64,000 nucleotides of DNA from Hyphomicrobiales bacterium (GTDB lineage Bacteria; Pseudomonadota; Alphaproteobacteria; Rhizobiales; Rhizobiaceae): NCBI GenBank assembly GCA_900473795.1, contig UCMT01000059.1, positions 1 to 64,000 of the forward strand, given 5' to 3'. Of the stretch, positions 54,683 through 63,681 are shown one piece after another. A program made the translations under genes and the position numbers. The notes under the pieces are model-generated. The model saw only the letters and a list, made by a program, of their open reading frames with translations, did not search any database and was not told the DNA's origin. The number at the start of each line of letters is the position of its first letter. The first letter of the stretch is position 1.

Positions 54683-55108
54683 ATGAATTTGTACACCACA
54701 GCCATCGGCACCCGGCTGCTGACAAAGAGCGTCGCAAGTCTGGCCCTGATCGCCCTCTTTGCCGCGAGCCCTGCCAGCGCTGCCGAGGCGATGCTGAACG
54801 TCTATATGAACCACGCGCGGGTCCTGAAGCTCGACCGGCCGGTCAGCAAGGTCATCGTCGGCAATTCGGAAGTGGCCGATGCGACCGTCGCGGATGCAAA
54901 GACCATCGTTCTTACCGGACGCTCTTTCGGCACGACCAATCTTGTTATCCTCGACGCCGACGGCAACGCCATGGTCGACGAGCGCATCCTGGTGTCGATC
55001 GACGAGGGAAATACCGTGCGCGTCTTCAAGCAGACGATCCGCTCCGTGTTATCCTGCACGCCCAATTGCGAGGAACATGCCACGCAGAAGTTGAGTATCG
55101 CGAATTGA
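54683..55108 (+). CDS. secreted pilus-assembly N-domain protein (CpaC N-domain-like)
   Basis: A 141-residue protein with a signal peptide (about 1-33, ending ASPASA) and a single pilus-assembly N-domain: MNHARVLKLDRPVSKVIVGNSEVADATVADAKTIVLTGRSFGTTNLVILDADGNAMVDERILVSID. This mirrors the N-domain of CpaC but no secretin domain follows. Two Cys (SCTPNCEE) near the end may form a disulfide. CAGGAAACGGCC precedes ATG 54683. It is divergent from the flp genes. Confidence 0.87.
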   Translation: MNLYTTAIGTRLLTKSVASLALIALFAASPASAAEAMLNVYMNHARVLKLDRPVSKVIVGNSEVADATVADAKTIVLTGRSFGTTNLVILDADGNAMVDERILVSIDEGNTVRVFKQTIRSVLSCTPNCEEHATQKLSIAN

Positions 55109-55288
55109 CACCGCGCCTCCGCGGGAATTCGCCAAGCGTGGGCACGACAGTTTGAGGAACTGCGGCGCTCGCCAAATCCTTACCATTCAGTGAGTCTTTC
55201 CATTCAAATTTCGACATTGCCTGAATACGAAATATCAATAGTCGTTTCCTAATGTACGCCATCGTATAGCGCTTGACGGAACGACGAG

Positions 55289-55921
55289 ATGTTGAACAAC
55301 CTGGATCATCCCACAGCGGCCGGTAGTTCGGCGCCGAAGCGCCGCGGTTTGCTGCGCCGCTTCTTCAAGGAAAAATCCGGGACGTCGTCGATCGAGTTCG
55401 CGCTGCTCGCCCTGCCCTTTATGGTCGTCGTCTTCGCATCGCTCGAGACGTTCGTCGCGTTCACAGCGGAACAGCTCCTTAACAACGCAACCGAGGTGAT
55501 GGCCCGCAAGGTGCGCACCGGCGAAATCACCTTCGGCATCAACGCGGCAACGGACATGTCGCAGGAACAGTTCCGCAAGGCCTTTTGCGACGAGATTTCG
55601 ATCATGATGACCTGCTCGGAGACCGAGGCCAAAAACCCATCGAAGCTGTTCATCGATGTTCGCAGCTTCTCCGATTTCTCGCAGATTCCAGCGGCGGTCC
55701 CCCGCGTCGGCGGCGGCGACAGTTCGGATCTCGATACCAGCGGCTTCAAATTCGCGCCCGGCGGCCCGACGACGATCAACATCGTGCGCGCCTACTACCG
55801 CTGGGAAGTGATCACCGATCTCGTGCGCCCCTATGTCACCAATCTGCGACCTGCGGGCACCAGCATGCCAAATGACTACCTGATGGTGTCGACGGCAGCC
55901 TTCCGCAACGAGGCCTACTGA
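55289..55921 (+). CDS. TadE/TadG-family pseudopilin
   Basis: A 210-residue protein with a short positively charged N-terminus and the TadE-like segment KEKSGTSSIEFALLALPFMVVVFASLETFVAF (about 28-60), which contains a pseudopilin processing site (before SSIEFALL). The C-terminal domain is periplasmic. TadE and TadF are minor pseudopilins processed by TadV. It is followed at 11 bp by a second such gene, so they form a unit. Confidence 0.9.
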   Translation: MLNNLDHPTAAGSSAPKRRGLLRRFFKEKSGTSSIEFALLALPFMVVVFASLETFVAFTAEQLLNNATEVMARKVRTGEITFGINAATDMSQEQFRKAFCDEISIMMTCSETEAKNPSKLFIDVRSFSDFSQIPAAVPRVGGGDSSDLDTSGFKFAPGGPTTINIVRAYYRWEVITDLVRPYVTNLRPAGTSMPNDYLMVSTAAFRNEAY

Positions 55922-55931
55922 GGAGCACGCC

Positions 55932-56528
55932 ATGAAAGCCGCGATCCGTTATCATATGGCCTTGCTCTCGACGAAAGCTGAGGCTTTCCGGGAATTCTGG
56001 CGCGACCGCAAAGGCACAGGCGCAATCGAATTTGCGATTATCGCCCCGCTCCTGATCATGGCCTATATCGGCTCATTCGAGATTTCCCTCGGTTTCAGCA
56101 TCGCCCGCAAGGTTTCCCGCGCCTCCAGTACCGTCGCCGACGTGCTGACCCAGCAGACCAGCGTCGATATAAAAACGCTCGATGGCATGAAGGATGTCGC
56201 TAAAAGCGTCATGTCGCCCTTCGAGATGACCGACTACTCGCTGAAAATGACCGGCATCAAGGTAACCGGCCCCGGCACCGGTACGGTGGCCTGGTCGCGG
56301 GACGAGAATGGCGGTACGCCGTACAAGGCCGGTTCGACCGTGACGTTGCCGAGCGACATTTCCTCGGTGAATGCCTTTATCGTCCGCTCGGAACTCGTGG
56401 TTCCCCACGAATTGCTGCTGTTTGCACCCGGCCTTGCGGCCAACGAGCTAAAGACGATCGACCTTTCCAAGACCTACTATTTCCGCCAGCGCGTCGGCGA
56501 TGAAATCAAGTGCACCGATTGCACCTGA
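55932..56528 (+). CDS. TadE-family pseudopilin
   Basis: A 198-residue protein with an N-terminal RDRKGTGAIEFAIIAPLLIMAYIGSFEISLGFSIARKVSRASSTVADVLTQQ (about 25-75), the TadE hydrophobic segment with processing site before AIEFAI. The rest is a periplasmic domain ending in CTDCT, where two Cys could pair. GAGGAGCACGCC precedes ATG 55932. With the gene before it, it probably represents the TadE/TadF pair. A TadG (vWA) gene is not seen in the window. Confidence 0.9.
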   Translation: MKAAIRYHMALLSTKAEAFREFWRDRKGTGAIEFAIIAPLLIMAYIGSFEISLGFSIARKVSRASSTVADVLTQQTSVDIKTLDGMKDVAKSVMSPFEMTDYSLKMTGIKVTGPGTGTVAWSRDENGGTPYKAGSTVTLPSDISSVNAFIVRSELVVPHELLLFAPGLAANELKTIDLSKTYYFRQRVGDEIKCTDCT

Positions 56529-56699
56529 AACGGCGGCGGCACCACCACTCTTGCCATCATTTGCAATTCGACCGGTCGCGGAGTATTTCTCGCGCTTTCG
56601 CCGCCTATGCGTTGACCGCACCGGGCGGCGGCAACAACTGTCCTGCCGCGCTGCCTCACACAAGCTGATGACGGCCTGCGGCAGCTTCTCGGGTGATCC

Positions 56700-57920
56700 A
56701 TGGCGCGTGCCTTTCTGTTCGTTCTTGATTCCTTCGGCATCGGCGGGGCGCCCGACGCTGCCGATTTCGGCGATGACGGAGCCGATACGCTTGGCCATAT
56801 CGCCGAATTCTGCGCGGCCGGCGCCGGCGACAGGGCGGGCCTGCGCGAAGGCCCGCTTTCGCTTCCCAACATGGCGGCGCTCGGCCTGCTGCATGCAGCA
56901 AAGCTCGCCAATGGCCGCTTGCCGGCGGGCATGCAGCTACCGGAGCGGGTTTTCGGCGTCTACGGCGCAGCCAGCGAAATCTCGCGCGGCAAGGACACGC
57001 CCTCCGGCCACTGGGAAATCGCCGGCACGCCGGTGACCTTCGACTGGGGCTATTTTCCAGCCGAAGGCGATGCATTTCCGCCCGAACTGGTGGACGCCAT
57101 CTGCCGCGAAGGCGACGTGCCGGGTATCCTCGGCAATTGCCACGCCTCCGGCACCGATATCATCGCCCGCCATGGCGAGGAGCATATGCTGAGCGGCAAG
57201 CCGATCTGCTACACCTCGTCCGATTCCGTTTTCCAGATCGCTGCGCACGAACACTCCTTCGGCCTCGAAAGGCTGCTCGCCTTCTGTGAGACGGTGCGAC
57301 GGCTGCTCGACGACTACAATATCGGCCGTGTCATTGCCCGGCCTTTCGTCGGCACTACGCCAAAGGATTTCGTCCGCACCGGCAATCGCCGCGACTATTC
57401 GGTCCTGCCGCCGGAGCCGACGCTGCTCGACCGGCTGACGGGCGCGGGGCGCACCGTTCACGCGGTCGGCAAGATCGCCGACATTTTCGCGCATCAGGGC
57501 ATTGGGCGGCTGATCAAGGCGAATGGCAATACGGCGCTGTTCGACGCGACGCTACGGGCCATGGACGAGGCCGAGGACGGCGATCTCGTCTTCACCAATT
57601 TCGTCGATTTCGACATGCTCTACGGCCATCGCCGCGACGTGCCCGGTTATGCCGCAGCGCTCGAGGCCTTCGACCAGCGGCTGCCCGACCTCGACCGCAC
57701 GCTGAAGCCCGGCGACATCGTCATCCTGACGGCCGACCATGGCTGCGATCCGACCTGGCGCGGCACCGATCACACACGCGAACGCGTACCCGTCCTCGTT
57801 TTCGGGCCAGGTGTCCGGACGCGCTCGATCGGCGTACTGCCCGGCTTTGCCGGCATCGGCGAAACCGTCGCCAAACATCTGGGCCTCGAACCAGGCCCCC
57901 ATGGGAGAAGTTTTCTGTGA
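56700..57920 (+). CDS. deoB: phosphopentomutase
   Basis: DeoB interconverts (deoxy)ribose-1-phosphate and -5-phosphate, linking nucleoside cleavage to central metabolism. The 406-residue protein is an alkaline-phosphatase-superfamily metalloenzyme: [35 protein letters not shown] (metal Asp and Thr), [13 protein letters not shown], and the C-terminal [29 protein letters not shown] with Asp/His metal ligands. It overlaps add by 4 nt (GTGA). It opens the plus-strand deoB-add-upp unit. Confidence 0.97.
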   Translation: MARAFLFVLDSFGIGGAPDAADFGDDGADTLGHIAEFCAAGAGDRAGLREGPLSLPNMAALGLLHAAKLANGRLPAGMQLPERVFGVYGAASEISRGKDTPSGHWEIAGTPVTFDWGYFPAEGDAFPPELVDAICREGDVPGILGNCHASGTDIIARHGEEHMLSGKPICYTSSDSVFQIAAHEHSFGLERLLAFCETVRRLLDDYNIGRVIARPFVGTTPKDFVRTGNRRDYSVLPPEPTLLDRLTGAGRTVHAVGKIADIFAHQGIGRLIKANGNTALFDATLRAMDEAEDGDLVFTNFVDFDMLYGHRRDVPGYAAALEAFDQRLPDLDRTLKPGDIVILTADHGCDPTWRGTDHTRERVPVLVFGPGVRTRSIGVLPGFAGIGETVAKHLGLEPGPHGRSFL

Positions 57921-58885
57921 CTGCACATCTGAAGAAGGCGGAGTTGCACTGCCATATCGAGGGTGCGGCGCCGCCGGCGCTCGCTCTCGTCCAGGCACGA
58001 AAATACAATGTCGATGTCAGCGGCATCATCGAGGATGGTGCTTATGTCTGGGCGGATTTCAGCCACTTCCTGAAATGCTACGACGCCGTTGCCGAGCTCT
58101 TCCGCACCGAGGAAGATTACGCGCTGCTGGCAGAGGCCTATCTGACGGAGCTTGCTGAGGCAGGCACGATCTACAGCGAGATCATCGTCTCGCCCGATCA
58201 CGGCAACACGATCGGCATCGGCAGCGACGCCTATCTTCGCGGGCTGGCGGCCGGCATCGAGGCGGCCAAGGCAAAGACCGGCATCGAAGGCCGGATGATC
58301 ATCACCCTCATCCGCCATTTGGGGCCGGAAGCCGCCGAACGCACGGCGCTTCATGCGGCAAAACGCGAGCATGCACTGGTAACGGGTCTCAACCTGGCCG
58401 GCGAGGAGCGCATGCACAAGGTTGCGGACTTTGCCCGCGCCTTCGACATCGCCCGCGATGCGGGCCTCGGCCTCACCATCCATGCCGGCGAAATGGCCGG
58501 CGCCTTCAGCGTCCGCGATGCGCTCGACCACGTGCGCCCGTCACGCATCAGCCATGGCGTGCGCGCCATCGAGGATGCCGATCTGGTCAAGCGGATCGCC
58601 GACCAAGGCGTGGTGCTGGAGACCTGCCCCGGCTCCAACGTCTCGCTGCAGGTCTTCCCGGATTTCGCCTCGCATCCGCTGCGCGATCTTCATCAAGCCG
58701 GATGCCGGGTAACGCTCAATTCCGACGATCCGCCGTTCTTCCACACCTCGCTGAAACAGGAATACGAGATCGCCTCGCAGGTGATGGGTTTTTCCGACGA
58801 CGAGATCAATGGCATGACCCGCACGGCAATCGAGGCGGCCTTCGTCGATGAGACGACCAGACGGCGGCTGCTGGCGGCATTGTAA
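57917..58885 (+). CDS. add: adenosine deaminase
   Basis: Deaminates adenosine and deoxyadenosine to inosine. The 322-residue TIM-barrel enzyme has [19 protein letters not shown] (metal His pair, about 7-25), [19 protein letters not shown] (His/Glu, about 190-208), [11 protein letters not shown], and the metal Asp in [15 protein letters not shown] (about 271-285). The GTG start 57917 overlaps the deoB stop, showing translational coupling. Close relatives include adenine deaminase-like proteins, so adenine as substrate cannot be excluded. Confidence 0.94.
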   Translation: MTAHLKKAELHCHIEGAAPPALALVQARKYNVDVSGIIEDGAYVWADFSHFLKCYDAVAELFRTEEDYALLAEAYLTELAEAGTIYSEIIVSPDHGNTIGIGSDAYLRGLAAGIEAAKAKTGIEGRMIITLIRHLGPEAAERTALHAAKREHALVTGLNLAGEERMHKVADFARAFDIARDAGLGLTIHAGEMAGAFSVRDALDHVRPSRISHGVRAIEDADLVKRIADQGVVLETCPGSNVSLQVFPDFASHPLRDLHQAGCRVTLNSDDPPFFHTSLKQEYEIASQVMGFSDDEINGMTRTAIEAAFVDETTRRRLLAAL

Positions 58886-58995
58886 GCCTTTCCGGCTGGG
58901 GATGATGCGGCAAAGCGCCGGTCGCCCCTTGCAGGGGTTCGCCCTTCTGTGAAAAAAGGAATTTGAATTTCTGGTTTCCGAAGGAGGGCTTGGCC

Positions 58996-59625
58996 ATGGA
59001 CGGCGTTACAGTCATCAATCATCCGCTCGTTCAGCACAAGCTGACCATCATGCGCAAGAAGGAGACCTCGACGGCAGGTTTCCGCCGCCTCCTGCGCGAA
59101 ATCTCCACCCTGCTCTGCTACGAGGTCACCCGCGACCTCGAACTGACGCTGGAAACCATCGAGACGCCGATGCAGGTCATCCAGGCGCCGGTTCTCGAAG
59201 GCAAGAAGCTGGTGTTCGCCTCGATCCTGCGCGCCGGCAACGGCCTTCTCGAAGGCATGCTGGAACTCGTCCCCTCCGCCCGCGTCTCGCATGTCGGCGT
59301 CTATCGCGACCATGAAACGCTGGAAGCCGTGGAATACTACTTCAAGGCGCCGGAAAGTCTGTCGGAGCGCCTCGTCATCGTCGTCGACCCGATGCTCGCG
59401 ACCGGCAATTCCTCGATCGCTGCGATCGACAAGTTGAAGGAACGCGGCGCCACCAAGCTGCGCTTCCTCTGCCTGCTCGCCGCACCGGAAGGCATCCGCA
59501 ATTTCCAGACCGCCCATCCGGACGTGCCGATCTACACCGCGGCCATCGACAGCCACCTCAACGAGCACGGCTATATCGTGCCGGGCCTCGGCGACGCGGG
59601 CGACCGGATGTACGGGACGAAGTGA
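58996..59625 (+). CDS. upp: uracil phosphoribosyltransferase
   Basis: Makes UMP from uracil and PRPP. The 209-residue cytosolic enzyme has the Upp pattern: [70 protein letters not shown], the PRPP loop [12 protein letters not shown] (about 130-141) and the C-terminal [22 protein letters not shown] 58996 follows AAGGAGGG. It lies 110 bp after add and is followed by a strong terminator. Confidence 0.96.
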   Translation: MDGVTVINHPLVQHKLTIMRKKETSTAGFRRLLREISTLLCYEVTRDLELTLETIETPMQVIQAPVLEGKKLVFASILRAGNGLLEGMLELVPSARVSHVGVYRDHETLEAVEYYFKAPESLSERLVIVVDPMLATGNSSIAAIDKLKERGATKLRFLCLLAAPEGIRNFQTAHPDVPIYTAAIDSHLNEHGYIVPGLGDAGDRMYGTK

Positions 59626-59664
59626 TTTCGGGTTTCTTAACCAGATTTCCACAATCAACAGTCG

Positions 59665-59690
59665 GCCGCCGGAAATTCCGGCGGCTTTTT
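59665..59690 (+). terminator. upp intrinsic terminator
   Basis: GCCGCCGGAA (59665-59674), loop A, TTCCGGCGGC (59676-59685), then TTTTT. A 10-bp stem 39 nt past the upp stop; the innermost pairs open to give a workable loop. Confidence 0.9.
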
Positions 59691-59754
59691 GCATCCCGTT
59701 AGCGCGCATGTGTTTAGCTGAAAGCTCGGTTTCGACGTTCGGGGTGTGACACGG

Positions 59755-60276
59755 ATGCTGGTGCGTTTATCCATCTTTGCCGGAGGCATGGTCGCCGCAG
59801 CCACGCTGCTGCCGGGGCTTGCCACCTCCTATCTCGATCGCCCGAAAACGGAAAGCGCTGAAGCCAAGCCGCAGCAGGCGACGAGCACGGCAAAATATGC
59901 CGGCGGCAAGGGCGTACTGCTCGAGCCGAGCGCCGGCGGGCACTTCTTCGGCACCTTCACGATCAACGGGCGCAAGCAGGACGGCCTGGTCGATACCGGC
60001 GCCAGCGTGATCGCCATCAACATATCGACGGCGCGACGACTTGGCGTTTCGACGGGATCGCTACCGTTCAATGCGCCGGTGAGCACGGCGAACGGGACGG
60101 TCAAGGCAGCGCGCGTCACCCTGGACCGGGTCGAGATCGGCACCATCTCGGTCCGGGATGTCGAGGCGATGGTGCTTCCCGACAAATCCCTGTCAGGCAT
60201 GCTCGTCGGCATGAGCTTCCTCAACAAGCTCTCGTCGTATCGCGTCGAAAACGGCGCGCTGCACCTTACCCGCTGA
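59755..60276 (+). CDS. retropepsin-like aspartic protease (TIGR02281-type)
   Basis: A 173-residue membrane-anchored protein: an N-terminal span (VRLSIFAGGMVAAATLLPGLATSYL), a linker of about 30 residues, and a retropepsin-type domain with the active-site DTGAS (about 81-85) in FGTFTINGRKQDGLVDTGASVIAINISTARRLG, followed by GMLVGMSFLNKLSSYRVENGALHL. One Asp per chain means a homodimer is needed. Targets unknown. Start ATG 59755 (GTG 59746 is possible). Its end overlaps that of convergent deoA by 11 bp. Confidence 0.88.
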   Translation: MLVRLSIFAGGMVAAATLLPGLATSYLDRPKTESAEAKPQQATSTAKYAGGKGVLLEPSAGGHFFGTFTINGRKQDGLVDTGASVIAINISTARRLGVSTGSLPFNAPVSTANGTVKAARVTLDRVEIGTISVRDVEAMVLPDKSLSGMLVGMSFLNKLSSYRVENGALHLTR

Positions 60277-61579
60277 TTTTCGAGATGACGACGGGACGCT
60301 CTGCGGGCGCTTCCTCGCTGATCGCATAGATTTCCAGAAGCCGGGCACGCGATTTCTGCGCCTGATCCTCGCTCGCCGCGTGGACAAAGGCGAAGGGCTC
60401 GCCCTTGGCGACCTTCGTGCCGAGCGGTTTCAGGCCGCTGAAACCGACGCGGTGATCGATCAGCTCATCCGGGCGGGTGCGCCCGCCACCAAGCGCGATG
60501 ACCTCCATGCCGACATCACGGGCGTTGCAGCTGTGCAGAAAGCCTTCAAACGGCGCCTCGACGGGCAGGACGACCGGCGCCTTCGGCAGATAGGTATGCG
60601 CCCGCTCGACAAAGTCGGTCGGGCCGCCGAGTAGATGCACCATACGGGCGAACCGTTCCAGCGCCGCGCCGCTCTGAAGGGCGCGGCGAGCAAGATCGGT
60701 GCCCTCGGCGGGGCTGACGGCGAAACCCGAGGCCGACAGCATTTCAGCGGCAAGGGACATGACCACCGCTTCGAGGCGTGTACCGGCCTTGTCGCCCCGC
60801 AGGAAGGCGAGGCAATTTTCAATTTCGACGGCGTTGCCGGCAGCGTCGGCCAGCGGTTCGTTCATGTCGGTGATCAGCGCCGTGGTCTTGACGCCCGCGC
60901 CATTGGCGACGCCGACCAGCGAGCGGGCCAGCGTCTCTGCCTCCTCCAGCCCGACCATGAAGGCGCCATTGCCGATCTTGACATCGAGCACGAGCGACTG
61001 CAGCCCTGCCGCCAGTTTCTTCGACAGGATCGAGGCGGTGATCAGCGGCACGGAATCGACCGTCGCCGTCACGTCGCGGATGGCGTAGAGCCGCCGGTCG
61101 GCGGGGGCGAGATCGGCAGTCTGGCCGATGATGGCGCAGCCGGCGTCCTTCACCGCCTGCCGGAGCAGCGCCTCGGACGGCTTGATGTCGTAGCCCGGGA
61201 TCGACTCCAGCTTGTCGAGCGTGCCGCCGGTATGACCAAGACCGCGGCCGGAGATCATGGGTACGGCGAGGCCGCAGGCCGCCACGATCGGCGCCAGCAT
61301 CAGCGAGACATTGTCGCCGACACCGCCCGTGGAGTGCTTGTCGGCAACGGGCCTATCGATGGCAGGCCAGGAGAGCACGTCGCCGCTGTCGCGCATGGCG
61401 AGTGTCAGAGACACCGTCTCATCGAGGCTCATGCCGGAGAACCAGACGGCCATGGCGAAGGCCGCCACCTGCCCTTCGGAAATCGAGCCATCGGCAAGAC
61501 CATGGATGAAGGCAGTAATCTCCGCCTTGTCCAGCGACTCTCCGTCTCGCTTGCGCCGGATGACCTCCTGCGGGATCAT
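60266..61579 (-). CDS. deoA: thymidine phosphorylase
   Basis: Cleaves thymidine to thymine and 2-deoxyribose-1-phosphate. The 437-residue protein has the pyrimidine nucleoside phosphorylase signature SGRGLGHTGGTLDKLESIPGY (about 114-134), DKHSTGGVGDNVSLMLAPIVAACG (phosphate site, about 82-105), KLAAGLQSLVLDVKIGNGAFM, and the C-terminal PYNP_C domain. I chose ATG 61579 over the TTG at 61585. It is the last gene of the cdd-punA-deoC-deoA unit, with 2 nt between it and the deoC stop. Confidence 0.95.
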   Translation of the reverse strand: MIPQEVIRRKRDGESLDKAEITAFIHGLADGSISEGQVAAFAMAVWFSGMSLDETVSLTLAMRDSGDVLSWPAIDRPVADKHSTGGVGDNVSLMLAPIVAACGLAVPMISGRGLGHTGGTLDKLESIPGYDIKPSEALLRQAVKDAGCAIIGQTADLAPADRRLYAIRDVTATVDSVPLITASILSKKLAAGLQSLVLDVKIGNGAFMVGLEEAETLARSLVGVANGAGVKTTALITDMNEPLADAAGNAVEIENCLAFLRGDKAGTRLEAVVMSLAAEMLSASGFAVSPAEGTDLARRALQSGAALERFARMVHLLGGPTDFVERAHTYLPKAPVVLPVEAPFEGFLHSCNARDVGMEVIALGGGRTRPDELIDHRVGFSGLKPLGTKVAKGEPFAFVHAASEDQAQKSRARLLEIYAISEEAPAERPVVISKISG

Positions 61580-61581
61580 CG

Positions 61582-62355
61582 TCAATACGCCGTTGCGCCG
61601 GCGACAGGCTCCCGGTCCTCGAGCACGGAGAGGATGTCGAGCAGACCCGATGCACCGAAGCGGAATGTCGAGGGCATCGGCCAGTCCGGGCTGTGGATCG
61701 TCGCGGCAAGATTGAGATACATGCGGGCATCACCGATCGTGCGCACGCCGCCGGCCGGCTTGAAGCCAACCTTCCGGCCGCTTTCGCGGATGCAGGTGAG
61801 CATGATGTCGGCTGCCTCCAGCGTCGCGTTGACGGGGACCTTGCCGGTCGAGGTCTTGATGAAGTCGGCACCCTCCTGGATGGCGATGTGCGAAGCACTG
61901 CGGATCAGGTCCCGGTCCCGCAGCTCGCCGGTCTCAAGGATCGTCTTCAGCAGCACCGGTGCCGGGCAAACTCGGCGAACGGCCGAAATCATCCTGCGCA
62001 CAGCCTGTTCATCGCCGGCCATGAAGGCGCGATACGGAATGACCAGGTCGATCTCGTCGGCACCGTCGCCGATGGCTCGCCGCGTCTCCTCCAGGACAGT
62101 GTCAACCGCCAGGTCGCCGGACGGGAAATTGACGACGGTTGCGATCTTCACCGCGCTGTTGGGACCGAGAATGGCGCGGGCCTGGGCGACGAAACGCGGC
62201 CAGATGCAGATGGCGGCCGTGTGACCATGGCGGGTGCGGGCGGAAACGCAGAGCCTCTCGATCGCTTCGGGCGTACAATCGTCCGTCAGATCGGTGAGAT
62301 CCGTCAACGACAGCGCAAGCGCAGCTATCTGGCGATTGGTGGCTTCGAGCATCAT
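61582..62355 (-). CDS. deoC: deoxyribose-phosphate aldolase
   Basis: Splits 2-deoxyribose-5-phosphate into acetaldehyde and glyceraldehyde-3-phosphate. The 257-residue TIM-barrel Schiff-base enzyme has TDDCTPEAIERLC, AICIWPRFVAQAR, KIATVVNFPSG, GADEIDLVIPYRAFMAGDE and the Schiff-base Lys in FIKTSTGKVPVNAT with KPAGGVRTIGDA. It sits between punA (137 bp upstream) and deoA (2 nt downstream), matching the deo pathway order. GGACGGA lies before ATG 62355. Confidence 0.96.
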   Translation of the reverse strand: MMLEATNRQIAALALSLTDLTDLTDDCTPEAIERLCVSARTRHGHTAAICIWPRFVAQARAILGPNSAVKIATVVNFPSGDLAVDTVLEETRRAIGDGADEIDLVIPYRAFMAGDEQAVRRMISAVRRVCPAPVLLKTILETGELRDRDLIRSASHIAIQEGADFIKTSTGKVPVNATLEAADIMLTCIRESGRKVGFKPAGGVRTIGDARMYLNLAATIHSPDWPMPSTFRFGASGLLDILSVLEDREPVAGATAY

Positions 62356-62492
62356 GGGGTCCGTCCATTTTTACGCCGCGATGGTTCGTGGCCCAGCCCG
62401 CCGCGGATCACGAATGCTTGTTCTATACGCTTAAAGTCGGCACGCAAACCGTTTCCGCCCATGCCGCGCCCCTGCCGCACGCAGGCCGCCGA

Positions 62493-63290
62493 TCAGGCTT
62501 TGGCCGAAATCATTTCCGTCAGGATGGCGGCAAGACGGCGCCCGCCGATCGGCGCCATGTCCTTGGTTTCATGATGGCTGAGTTCACCGCCCGTCATGCC
62601 CGCTCCGAAATTGGTGATCACCGACGCGGCCGCGACCCTCAACCCGAAGAACCGCGCCAGAATGACCTCCGGCACGGTCGACATGCCGACTGCATCGGCG
62701 CCGAGAATGCGGGCCATGCGGATTTCGGCCGGCGTTTCGAAATTCGGGCCGGAGAACCACATATAGACGCCCGAGCCGAGCGGAGTATCGAGCTTGATTG
62801 CAGCAGCGCGCATGCGCTCGGCCAGTTCGCCATCATAGGCGGAGGTCAGGCCGACGAAACGGTCGTCGCTCTCGACGCCGATCAGTGGGCTGACGCCGGA
62901 AAAATTGATGTGGTCGGTGATCTGCATCACCGAGCCCGGGGGCAGGTCCTCGCGCAGGGAACCGGCCGAATTGGTGAGGATCAGCGTCTCGACGCCGAGC
63001 GCCTTCAGCGTTTCGATCGGGCCGCGCATGGCATTGGCATCGCCACGCTCGTAGAAATGCACGCGCCCTGAAAGCACGACGACGGCAACGCCACCGATCG
63101 TGCCCGCGACGAGTTCGCCCGCGTGACCCGAGACGGCGCTGACGGGAAAGCCCGGAATATCGGCATAGGAAATCCGCACGGGATCGACGACGGCCTCGAC
63201 CAGCGAGCCGAGGCCCGAACCGAGCACGATGCCGTAGCGTGGCGAAAGCCCGGAAAGCCGCGGGCGGAGCATATCGGCCGCGGCGGTCAT
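62493..63290 (-). CDS. punA: purine nucleoside phosphorylase (PNP class I)
   Basis: Phosphorolyses inosine/guanosine and deoxy analogues to base and (deoxy)ribose-1-phosphate. The 265-residue protein has GIVLGSGLGSLVEAV (phosphate site), VSGHAGELVAGTIGGVAVVVLSGRVHFYERGD with the His/Tyr loop, LILTNSAGSLREDLPPGSVMQITDHINF, FETPAEIRMARILGADAVGMSTVPEVILARFFGLRVAAASVITN, as in trimeric PNPs. ATG 63290 overlaps the cdd stop (ATGA). The product feeds DeoB. Confidence 0.95.
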   Translation of the reverse strand: MTAAADMLRPRLSGLSPRYGIVLGSGLGSLVEAVVDPVRISYADIPGFPVSAVSGHAGELVAGTIGGVAVVVLSGRVHFYERGDANAMRGPIETLKALGVETLILTNSAGSLREDLPPGSVMQITDHINFSGVSPLIGVESDDRFVGLTSAYDGELAERMRAAAIKLDTPLGSGVYMWFSGPNFETPAEIRMARILGADAVGMSTVPEVILARFFGLRVAAASVITNFGAGMTGGELSHHETKDMAPIGGRRLAAILTEMISAKA

Positions 63291-63679
63291 CCGAGGATCT
63301 CGGTCTCGAAAGAATGCGGCAGCAGGTCGGACATGGACAGTGTCTTCTTCACGCCGGTCTCGTCGCAGAGAAAGATGCGGGTCGAGGCGCCGGAGAACTC
63401 GGCAAGCCGCTGGCGGCAGCCGCCGCAGGGCGGGCAGAGCGCCAGTTTCTCGGCAATGACGGCAACCTCGAGGATCTTGCACTGGCCAGCCATGACCATA
63501 TGGCTGATCGCCGTCGTCTCGGCGCACCAGCCCTCCGGAAAGGACAGGTTCTCGATGTTGGCGCCGCTATAGATCTTGCCGTCCTCGGCGCGGATGGCGG
63601 CCCCGACCGGAAATTTCGAATAGGGCGCATGGGCCTTCGCCATGGCCGCGCGTGCCGCTTCGAACAGCTCGTTTTCCAT
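63287..63679 (-). CDS. cdd: cytidine deaminase
   Basis: Deaminates cytidine and deoxycytidine to uridine. The 130-residue homotetrameric type has the substrate segment KAHAPYSKFPVGAAIRAEDGKIYSGANIEN (with Phe and Asn of the nucleoside pocket), the zinc/proton-shuttle motif CAETTAIS (Cys-Ala-Glu), and the Zn Cys pair PCGGCRQRLAEF. Overlaps punA by 4 nt and lies 2 nt downstream of the permease gene, so it belongs to one transcript. Confidence 0.96.
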   Translation of the reverse strand: MENELFEAARAAMAKAHAPYSKFPVGAAIRAEDGKIYSGANIENLSFPEGWCAETTAISHMVMAGQCKILEVAVIAEKLALCPPCGGCRQRLAEFSGASTRIFLCDETGVKKTLSMSDLLPHSFETEILG

Positions 63680-63681
63680 GA

